Shown: positions 58,325 to 64,000 of the stretch, piece after piece
Layout of the letters: each line of letters opens with the position of its first letter
Position numbering within the stretch: the stretch's first letter is position 1
From: Bacteroidales bacterium
GTDB lineage: Bacteria; Bacteroidota; Bacteroidia; Bacteroidales; F082
Direction of reading: 5' to 3'
Length of the DNA: 64,000 nucleotides
Assembly: GCA_017561025.1 (NCBI GenBank)
Contig: JAFZDU010000004.1
Location: 1 to 64,000 of the forward strand
Made by a program: the position numbers and the translations under genes
The notes under the pieces: generated by a model
Databases searched by the model: none
Told to the model about the DNA's origin: nothing
The model's input: the letters and a program-made list of their open reading frames with translations, nothing else

Positions 58325-59547
58325 TAAATAATTTTGACATAAACGAAATACGCCAACAATTTCCTATCTTAGGCAGAACTGTCTACGGAAAGCCATTGGT
58401 ATATTTCGACAATGCCGCTACTACACAAAAACCTCTTTGCGTAATTGAAAGAGAACGAGAATACTATCTCAATGAAAACTGCAACATACACCGCGGCGTA
58501 CATTATTTAAGTCAGGAGGCAACAGAGTCTTACGAAAACGCCCGCAAGACCATTGCTTCTTTCTTGAATGCCAAAGATTCCAACGAGATAATATTCACTA
58601 GAGGAACGACAGAGTCGTTGAATCTTCTTGCAACAAGTCTCGGCAAACTTCTTGTCAACGATGGCGATAAGGTTTTAGTATCAGCTATGGAACACCATTC
58701 CAATATGGTTCCATGGCAGCAGATGGTACAAGAAAAACATGGCGAACTTCTTGTAATACCCATGGATAAGAATGGCGTCTTAGACCTCAACGCCTACGAA
58801 GAATTATTGAAACAATCGCCTAAGATTGTAAGTATCGCACACATTTCCAATACATTAGCAACCATAAACCCTATCAAGGAAATGATTGCGGTGGCACATA
58901 AATACGACATTCCCGTCATCATCGATGGAGCTCAATCTATTGCACATCACATCATTGACGTACAAGATATTGACTGCGATTTCTTCGTCTTTTCTGGACA
59001 TAAGATGTATGCACCTATGGGCATTGGCGGACTTTATGGAAAGATGGAATGGCTGGAAAAGATGCCACCATATCAATATGGAGGCGAGATGGTTGACACC
59101 GTCAGTTTCGAGAAGACTACCTTCAATAAAGTGCCTTTTAAGTTTGAAGCAGGAACGCCTAATGTAGGTGCAGCTCTAGGACTCGAGGCAGCGGTAAAAT
59201 TCATACAAAGCATTGACAGAAAAGCCGTTGAGGAATACGAAGAACATCTTTTAAACTATGCCGTCGAACAACTTTCAAAGATAGAAGGCATAAGATTCAT
59301 AGGACAGGCACCTAAGAGAAGCGGACTCGTCTCCTTCTTAATTGACGGAATTCACCCTTACGACTTAGGAACCATCATCGACAAAATGGGCGTCGCTGTG
59401 AGAACAGGACACCATTGCGCTGAACCTGTGATGACATTCTTCGAGATTCCAGGAACGGTAAGAGCCTCATTTGCGATGTATAACACGATAGAAGAAATAG
59501 ACACTTTCATTAAGGCTGTAGAAAGAGCAGCTAATATGTTAAGATAA
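58321..59547 (+). CDS. sufS: Cysteine desulfurase SufS
   Basis: PLP-dependent group II desulfurase that removes sulfur from cysteine as a persulfide. The 408-residue protein has the PLP-binding Lys228 in FSGHKMYAP, the active-site Cys366 in RTGHHCAEP, and the YFDNAATTQKP and HRGVHYLSQEAT motifs. It works with SufE, encoded 16 bases downstream. Confidence 0.97.
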   Translation: MINNFDINEIRQQFPILGRTVYGKPLVYFDNAATTQKPLCVIEREREYYLNENCNIHRGVHYLSQEATESYENARKTIASFLNAKDSNEIIFTRGTTESLNLLATSLGKLLVNDGDKVLVSAMEHHSNMVPWQQMVQEKHGELLVIPMDKNGVLDLNAYEELLKQSPKIVSIAHISNTLATINPIKEMIAVAHKYDIPVIIDGAQSIAHHIIDVQDIDCDFFVFSGHKMYAPMGIGGLYGKMEWLEKMPPYQYGGEMVDTVSFEKTTFNKVPFKFEAGTPNVGAALGLEAAVKFIQSIDRKAVEEYEEHLLNYAVEQLSKIEGIRFIGQAPKRSGLVSFLIDGIHPYDLGTIIDKMGVAVRTGHHCAEPVMTFFEIPGTVRASFAMYNTIEEIDTFIKAVERAANMLR

Positions 59548-59563
59548 ATAAAAACAGAACAAA

Positions 59564-59986
59564 ATGACTATTAAAGAGATACAAGATTCTATAGTTGAAG
59601 AGTTTTCAATGTTCGACGATTGGATGGACAGATATTCCATGTTGATTGAAATGGGGAAAGACTGCCCTATGATTGATTCTCAATATCGTAACGACAACTA
59701 TCTCATCAACGGATGTCAGTCGAGAGTTTGGTTACATGCCAAAATGGAAGATGGCAAGGTATACTTCAGTGCAGATAGCGACGCCGTAATCACCAAAGGT
59801 ATCATAAACTTATTAATAAAGGTGTTATCAGGACAAAAGCCTAAAGACATCATCGAAGCTGATATGAGTTTCCTGGATGAGATAGGCTTGAAAGAGCATC
59901 TCTCCCCTACTCGTTCCAACGGATTATTGAGTATGGTGAAACAAATGATGTTATACGCTGAAGTATTTAATTCACAAGTAAAATAA
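59564..59986 (+). CDS. sufE: Sulfur acceptor protein SufE
   Basis: Accepts persulfide sulfur from SufS and passes it to SufB. The 140-residue protein has its acceptor Cys51 in INGCQSRVW, the same number as in Escherichia coli SufE. The array of 8-base repeats at 59987-60057 begins at the base after its stop codon. Confidence 0.95.
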   Translation: MTIKEIQDSIVEEFSMFDDWMDRYSMLIEMGKDCPMIDSQYRNDNYLINGCQSRVWLHAKMEDGKVYFSADSDAVITKGIINLLIKVLSGQKPKDIIEADMSFLDEIGLKEHLSPTRSNGLLSMVKQMMLYAEVFNSQVK

Positions 59987-60057
59987 GACACAAAGACTCA
60001 AAGTCGCAAAGACTCAAAGTTCTTTGTGTCTCTGTGACTCTGAGTCTCTAAGACTTT
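59987..60057 (+). repeat. Octamer array forming an inverted repeat between sufE and the SufT-like gene
   Basis: Nearly the whole gap is built of 8-base units: four of the form GACTCAAA (GACACAAA, GACTCAAA, GTCGCAAA, GACTCAAA), a turn, and then complementary-type units (TGTCTCTG, TGACTCTG, AGTCTCTA, AGACTTTA). The two halves can fold on each other. It ends five bases before the next ATG and so lies in the leader of the last suf gene. Confidence 0.85.
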
Positions 60058-60062
60058 AAATT

Positions 60063-60440
60063 ATGTGGGACATTTTTAAGAAGAAGGTCATGACAACAGA
60101 AGAAAAAGAACTATTAAAAGAAAGAATCATAGCCGTTTTAGGTACCATTTACGACCCTGAAATTCCTGTTGACATATACAGATTAGGATTGATATATGAA
60201 ATAAATATAGACGATGAAGCTAATGTAAGCATCTTAATGACAGTTACTGCACCAAATTGTCCTGTTGCAGATCAGCTTCCTACATTTGTCAAGGAAAAAG
60301 TCGGCACCATGATGGGAGTAAAGAAATGTAAGGTAGAATTGACATTTGAGCCAGCATGGTCACCAGCTATGTTGACAGAAGAAGTCAGAGCCGAATTAGG
60401 TTTGGACGACGGGTTCGGCTTAGGTGATTTAATGTATTGA
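60063..60440 (+). CDS. SufT-like MIP18/DUF59 family protein
   Basis: A 125-residue member of the MIP18 (DUF59) family, involved in Fe-S protein maturation and often the last gene of suf operons. The core runs from LGTIYDPEIPVDIYRLGLIYEI (about 25-46) to VTAPNCPVADQLP, with the conserved Cys in APNCP, and ends in FEPAWSPAMLTEEVRAELG. The start at 60063 gives a WDIFKKKV leader; a second ATG at 60090 is equally possible and would fit the family length better. Confidence 0.9.
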   Translation: MWDIFKKKVMTTEEKELLKERIIAVLGTIYDPEIPVDIYRLGLIYEINIDDEANVSILMTVTAPNCPVADQLPTFVKEKVGTMMGVKKCKVELTFEPAWSPAMLTEEVRAELGLDDGFGLGDLMY

Positions 60441-60472
60441 TTTTTCAATCCATAAATATACATGAAATAACC

Positions 60473-60504
60473 ATAGGGACGTGGCTTTCCGCGTCCTATT
60501 TTTG
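60473..60504 (+). terminator. Intrinsic terminator of the suf operon
   Basis: An eleven-pair stem with one bulge (ATAGGGACGTGG against CCGCGTCCTAT) followed by five T residues, 32 bases past the stop codon. Confidence 0.8.
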
Positions 60505-60523
60505 TATCCACGAATTGACTCAA

Positions 60524-60558
60524 ATAAAAAATCCCGACATAAAATCGGGATTATATTT
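60524..60558 (-). terminator. Terminator of the LicA-like kinase gene
   Basis: AATCCCGA and TCGGGATT form a perfect eight-base stem with a T-run on the minus strand. It may serve both directions. Confidence 0.75.
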
Positions 60559-60605
60559 TTATCTATCACATTTGGACGTGGCAAGCAACGACTCTAAGAT
60601 TCCAA

Positions 60606-61475
60606 TTATAAAGTGTCGTATGCTTCAATGAGATCTTTAGCAAAACCATAGAACATCTGAGCTACTGCTGTGAAGTCCATGTTGAGGTCTTTGCTCAAGC
60701 CTATCATTTCTTTAAACATAGCCACATTGTACCATTGCAAGCATTGGAATGCTCTGTGGAAATGGAGGCGTTTAAGCTCTTCACTTGTTGGCTTATGACC
60801 GAGATATGCTTCTAATAGGCTGAGAGCTTTATCGAAGCCTGCGTTGCCATAGCAAGCGATATCATAATATGGGTCGTTCATGCCAGCAAATTCCCAGTCA
60901 AGGATATAAAGTTTATCGTCATTGATAACCAAGTTAGTTGGCTGGTAGTCGCAATGACAAGGAACGTGTTTGATATCTTTATAAGTGTCACGCATTGCAT
61001 TCAAGCGATTGCGTAAGTCGAGATATTCCTGTGGGTGAGTGAAACCTAAATCGATGCAATATTGTTCATATTTATCGAGGCGGCCGAAAGCATCGTATTC
61101 ATTGAATTGGATGTCGCTTTCGTGTAATTTCTTCAATGCTGCAGCTGACATCTCATTATAAGAAACGATGTCTGTATTTGACATAATTGTACCTTCTACA
61201 TAAATAGCTAGTTTTTCACCAGTTCTCAACTCAACGTATTCTGTAATATTATTGACGCCAAGTTTATCAACTTTTTGGATGTTATCCCATTCTTCGTTTC
61301 TGTCAACAAAACGTTCTGCATATTTACCAGGAACGCGATATGTATATTGTTTTCCTTCACATTCTACTACATAAGTGTAATTACTCATACCACCTTCAAG
61401 ACGTTTTAGTATTTTAGCATCAGTAGCATTCATGAGTAAATTAACTCTTTTAACGATATAAGCTTCTATTTGCAT
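60606..61475 (-). CDS. Choline/ethanolamine kinase family protein (LicA-like)
   Basis: A 289-residue aminoglycoside-phosphotransferase-fold kinase of the choline kinase/LicA group. The N-lobe has RLEGGMSNYTYVV as the glycine-rich loop; the catalytic loop is CHCDYQPTNLVIND (Asp as base) and the metal motif is LDWEFAGMNDPYYDIA. In other bacteria such enzymes phosphorylate choline for surface decoration, or thiamine-like substrates; the substrate here is not clear. The first 14 residues (MQIEAYIVKRVNLL) precede a second Met, which is an alternative start. Confidence 0.87.
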   Translation of the reverse strand: MQIEAYIVKRVNLLMNATDAKILKRLEGGMSNYTYVVECEGKQYTYRVPGKYAERFVDRNEEWDNIQKVDKLGVNNITEYVELRTGEKLAIYVEGTIMSNTDIVSYNEMSAAALKKLHESDIQFNEYDAFGRLDKYEQYCIDLGFTHPQEYLDLRNRLNAMRDTYKDIKHVPCHCDYQPTNLVINDDKLYILDWEFAGMNDPYYDIACYGNAGFDKALSLLEAYLGHKPTSEELKRLHFHRAFQCLQWYNVAMFKEMIGLSKDLNMDFTAVAQMFYGFAKDLIEAYDTL

Positions 61476-61512
61476 TGTTTTTTTGTTTTAATAGTTAAAA
61501 AAAAATTACATG

Positions 61513-61520
61513 CAAAAGTA
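61513..61520 (-). promoter_or_regulatory. -7 box of the LicA-like kinase gene
   Basis: TACTTTTG on the minus strand, 37 bases before the ATG. Confidence 0.5.
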
Positions 61521-61565
61521 AAAAATTATACCAAATCAATATACCATTTCAGCATATTTTTTTTG

Positions 61566-61573
61566 TAGTTTTG
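61566..61573 (+). promoter_or_regulatory. -7 box of tRNA-Ala
   Basis: TAGTTTTG, 13 bases before the tRNA 5' end. Confidence 0.5.
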
Positions 61574-61586
61574 CAACATATTCGAT

Positions 61587-61659
61587 GGGGGTTTAGCTCA
61601 TCAGGTAGAGCGTCAGGTTCGCAATCTGAAGGCGGCCGGTTCGAGTCCGGTATCCTCCA
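61587..61659 (+). tRNA. tRNA-Ala, anticodon CGC
   Basis: A 73-nt cloverleaf without encoded CCA. D-arm GCTC/GAGC, anticodon stem TCAGG/TCTGA with loop TTCGCAA (anticodon CGC at 61620-61622, decoding GCG), variable loop of five, T-arm GCCGG/CCGGT with loop TTCGAGT, discriminator A. The acceptor stem GGGGGTT/ATCCTCC contains G3-T70, the alanine identity pair, and one T-T mismatch at position 6. It lies just upstream of an integrase gene, the classic arrangement of a tRNA-integrated element. Confidence 0.93.
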
Positions 61660-61793
61660 CAAATCAACACAACTAACTGTAGATTAGTAACATACGAGGT
61701 CAAAAACCTCTGGACACTTTAAAAACCCCGGCAGAAGTCCGGCTTAACTTTTTATTTTGCGAAGAGTGCTTTTTCACATCTTCCAAAAAAAAA

Positions 61794-62777
61794 ATGCCTA
61801 CAAGTGAGATTGACAACAAAAAAATCACGAGAGAAAGGGATATAATTGTAGATTTTATTCCCGCCGTACTAAAGAAAACCAAGTCGGAAGGTTATCTTAT
61901 CGAATATCATTATAAGGACAAAATCACCAATAAATTGGTGCGCAAACGCTATTATCTTAATAGAGTCGTCAATGCCTACCAAAAGAAGAGTGACGGCGTA
62001 AACCACGCCAGGCGAATAGTCCACGAACTGAACGAGAAACTAAAGAATGGCTGGACGCCTATTTTCGAGACAGAGAACCAAAGATTATACACTCCGATTC
62101 TCCAGCTTCGTGATATCTATCTCAACAATAAGAAACGTGACCTTCGCGCCGACACGATGAGATCTTACACTTCAATGACAAATCTGTTCAACGAATGGAT
62201 AGAAGGAAGCAACCGATCCGGAAAGGTGACTGGCAACTTCTTGCGTTACGATGCCATATGTTATATGGATTACGTCTATGACAAAGGATTTTCCAACCGA
62301 CTGGTTTATAATTCAGCCATGCGACCGAAGGAAATTGCGAACATCCAGATCAAAGATATCCGACTGAATGATCGTTATATTATAGTCAGAGAAGACAACG
62401 CCAAAAATGGCAAGGCACGTTGTGCGACGATCACCGCTGAGGTTATAGAATATTTACGCCCTCTGATTGAAAACTTGCCTGACAACCATTTTCTGTTCGG
62501 CATGAATAAAGATTTGTTGCCTGACGACAAACGCTGCGCCTTGTCGAAGTTCCGGAAGCTTTGGGATGATATGAGAACTAAACTAAAGCTCCCGCAAGAA
62601 ATGCAGCTGTACAGTTTAAGAGATACCGGAATGATTGACTTATTGCACGCTGGCGTCGATGAATTGTCAGTTCAGCATCATTATGACCACAGCAATCTAT
62701 CAATCCAGGCGATATACACCAACCATCACGACCCGAATTTGAACGAAAGGATCTTTATGAATGCACCAAAATTCTGA
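61794..62777 (+). CDS. Tyrosine recombinase/integrase with an internal deletion
   Basis: A phage-type integrase of 327 residues. The N-terminal SAM-like/arm region (about 1-175) and the C-terminal catalytic parts are present: Arg box SAMRPKEI, the beta-hairpin Lys around NAKNGKAR, YSLRDTG box, and HSNLSIQAIYTNH with the nucleophile Tyr. Between FSNRLVYN and SAMRP, a stretch of about 60-80 residues that normally completes the core-binding domain and starts the catalytic domain is missing, in frame. The protein is therefore likely inactive. It lies 134 bases after tRNA-Ala(CGC). Confidence 0.8.
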   Translation: MPTSEIDNKKITRERDIIVDFIPAVLKKTKSEGYLIEYHYKDKITNKLVRKRYYLNRVVNAYQKKSDGVNHARRIVHELNEKLKNGWTPIFETENQRLYTPILQLRDIYLNNKKRDLRADTMRSYTSMTNLFNEWIEGSNRSGKVTGNFLRYDAICYMDYVYDKGFSNRLVYNSAMRPKEIANIQIKDIRLNDRYIIVREDNAKNGKARCATITAEVIEYLRPLIENLPDNHFLFGMNKDLLPDDKRCALSKFRKLWDDMRTKLKLPQEMQLYSLRDTGMIDLLHAGVDELSVQHHYDHSNLSIQAIYTNHHDPNLNERIFMNAPKF

Positions 62778-62784
62778 TAAATAA

Positions 62785-62829
62785 AAAGAAACCGCCTAAC
62801 TTTTTGTTGTTAGACGGCCTCTTTTTTTT
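62785..62829. terminator. Bidirectional terminator between integrase and fimbrillin-like gene
   Basis: GAAACCGCCTAAC and GTTAGACGGCCTC form an imperfect stem with A-run before and T-run (eight T) after it. Confidence 0.75.
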
Positions 62830-62850
62830 GTCTTTATGTCTTGTTGTTTA

Positions 62851-63762
62851 TTATTCCCAGTCTAAAGCTTCAATTTTGTGTGTTACAGTATTGTAGTTGT
62901 AATGCACGGTGTTAGCTTTGATTCCTTTTTCAAAAGTATGGCAGCCTTTGCTGCATTCCAAGACAGATCCTTGTGAGCTAGGGCATAGAGCAATAAAAGC
63001 GGATGATGAAGTGTTGTTTAACTCCAAGCCTGTTTCTGTTGAATATGAATGTTTATATTCATTAGACTCTTCATCAAACATTACTGACATTGACTTGATG
63101 GCTGCTGTTCCATTTAGGTAGCTCTCACCATCCAAGTCTAATAATGCAACCGACATCATTGATGATAATTTTGGATATGGTGATGTTATATTATACGATT
63201 GTGCGATGTTGTCATTGTTGTATTCAGCATTAACGGCTACGTTGATGCAAGCTACGTGGTAGTTGCCTAAGTTTTCTCTTGTTCCGTCTTGACCATCAAA
63301 TGACATGGTCTTGCCAACTATCTTAGATGTTTCTTCTCTGTATATGTCTTCACCGCCATTGTTGCCAAAATAATATAAGGTGTATGCGTAACCGTCATGT
63401 ATTATACGGCTGTCTATACTGCCAGTGAAAACGAGTTCAGAGGAACCGTCGCAGATCGCTGTCAATGGCACAAGCTGTGCACACTTGTTTATGAAGTCGG
63501 TTCCATATTCTGCAGAATGTATAATGACATCAGGAACTGCCAAATATACGGTTTCCACTCCTGTACTGTTCCAGTTTATTATGGCATTCTGTGTAAAAGG
63601 ATTAGTCAAGAAATCAGTGAAATCGCTCTTGCCTCCATCAATAGGTACTGTAAATTTCACTGGAAGCATTTTGCTTTCTTCATCATTGTTTCCGTTATTA
63701 GGACTACATTGTGTGAACAGAGCCAAGACAAAAGCTAACATAAGGTAAGTGATTTTTTTCAT
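62851..63762 (-). CDS. Fimbrillin-like lipoprotein
   Basis: A 303-residue lipoprotein (lipobox LFTQC, Cys about residue 19). After VKFTVPIDGG, the INWNSTGVETVYLAV segment is like the W..GD.I.VY region of Bacteroidales fimbrillin/Mfa-type proteins, and the remainder is beta-rich. Fimbrillins are pilus subunits or anchors exported as lipoproteins and polymerised after protease trimming by gingipain-like enzymes; whether this one is a pilin is unknown. It starts with ATG overlapping the previous stop (ATGA) and is preceded by a strong Shine-Dalgarno. Confidence 0.55.
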   Translation of the reverse strand: MKKITYLMLAFVLALFTQCSPNNGNNDEESKMLPVKFTVPIDGGKSDFTDFLTNPFTQNAIINWNSTGVETVYLAVPDVIIHSAEYGTDFINKCAQLVPLTAICDGSSELVFTGSIDSRIIHDGYAYTLYYFGNNGGEDIYREETSKIVGKTMSFDGQDGTRENLGNYHVACINVAVNAEYNNDNIAQSYNITSPYPKLSSMMSVALLDLDGESYLNGTAAIKSMSVMFDEESNEYKHSYSTETGLELNNTSSSAFIALCPSSQGSVLECSKGCHTFEKGIKANTVHYNYNTVTHKIEALDWE

Positions 63763-64000
63763 TTTGCCACCTCCTTTTTCTTTAATGACAAATAAGCAAG
63801 GCCAGCGCTAACCAATAATAACAATCCGTTGCTTATTGGTAGATTTTGCTCTGTGTCCATCTGACTAATTTCAAAAGCGTTGCCTCCAATTTCGTAGGCT
63901 GCAGTTCTATTTCCGCTATTATTGTAAGATTGATAGCTAAAGAAACCATCATTCTGTGCGACAATTGTCGTAGAAATTGTCAGCATAAATAATACTGTTA
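63759..64000 (-). CDS. Partial small exported protein with C-terminal membrane anchor
   Basis: The frame stays open to the window edge, so the start codon may be outside; an internal Met is at 63986. A signal peptide-like TVLFMLTISTTIVAQ precedes a short loop and the C-terminal LPISNGLLLLVSAGLAYLSL helix and KKKEVAK basic tail. The pattern resembles a small protein held in the membrane by a sorting-type C-terminus. It overlaps the fimbrillin-like gene by four bases. I do not recognise the family. Confidence 0.55.
   Translation of the reverse strand, partial: TVLFMLTISTTIVAQNDGFFSYQSYNNSGNRTAAYEIGGNAFEISQMDTEQNLPISNGLLLLVSAGLAYLSLKKKEVAK
63768..63776 (-). promoter_or_regulatory. Canonical Shine-Dalgarno before the fimbrillin-like gene
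   Basis: AAGGAGGTG on the minus strand, five bases before the ATG at 63762, within the last codons (KEVAK) of the upstream gene. Confidence 0.75.

Noticed and set aside
59987..60057. CRISPR array
   Set aside because: Units are 8 bases with no spacers, and no cas genes are nearby; it is a tandem repeat.
61721..61745. AGTCCGG near the integrase as an attachment-site copy of the tRNA T-arm
   Set aside because: The match is only seven bases and is explained by a local CCGG hairpin.

Overview
The window comes from a bacterium of the phylum Bacteroidota, most likely order Bacteroidales. The evidence is: type IX secretion (T9SS) sorting domains with YPNP starts on five large secreted proteins; promoters with the phylum's TAnnTTTG -7 box and usually no Shine-Dalgarno; a V-type ATPase operon containing a DUF2764 gene; DUF2851, DUF5723 and fimbrillin-like proteins; and four gingipain-type (C25) proteases. 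The gingipains most resemble RgpB and Kgp of Porphyromonas gingivalis, but the window alone does not fix genus or species.

Layout. 1-3400: a secreted C10 protease fused to a beta-helix, plus a Bcp peroxiredoxin, flanked by two inverted copies of a ~90-nt structured repeat. 3.5-7.7 kb: a small unknown gene, an RsmI-like methyltransferase, dnaA, a YigZ-family gene and prmC. 7.8-17.5 kb: gyrB followed by a complete Bacteroidales-type V-ATPase operon in the order E, DUF2764, A, B, D, I, K. 17.6-25.3 kb: an outer-membrane barrel and large TPR protein pair, the RNase P RNA gene, a PEGA/FGE-like protein and a beta-CASP metallo-beta-lactamase. 25.4-43.0 kb: the gingipain region, with three Rgp-like proteases and one Kgp-like protease, all on the minus strand, interrupted by an outer-membrane protein/lipoprotein pair. 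43.2-54.6 kb: S41 protease, TsaC-type enzyme, vWA-like membrane protein, SlyD-like FKBP, porin-like protein, transglutaminase-like protein, DUF2851, GT39 glycosyltransferase and a membrane protein. 54.7-60.5 kb: sufBCDSE plus a SufT-like gene. 60.6-64 kb: LicA-like kinase, tRNA-Ala(CGC), an internally deleted integrase, a fimbrillin-like lipoprotein and a partial small membrane protein.

How the parts work together. The four gingipain-like enzymes and the C10 protease all carry signal peptides and T9SS sorting domains, so they would be displayed together on the cell surface as a broad peptide-harvesting system cutting after Arg (three Rgp-like enzymes, one with an altered specificity residue) and Lys (one Kgp-like enzyme). 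The V-ATPase c-ring keeps every polar Na+ ligand of the Enterococcus hirae enzyme, suggesting sodium coupling. The suf operon supplies Fe-S clusters.

The most notable items are the clustered Arg/Lys gingipain set, a structured inverted repeat with a compensatory base pair, an intrinsic terminator inside the V-ATPase operon, and short-period (7- and 8-bp) tandem arrays that occur between genes and also in frame inside prmC and ntpI. All family assignments rest on reading motifs by eye; no database search was run.
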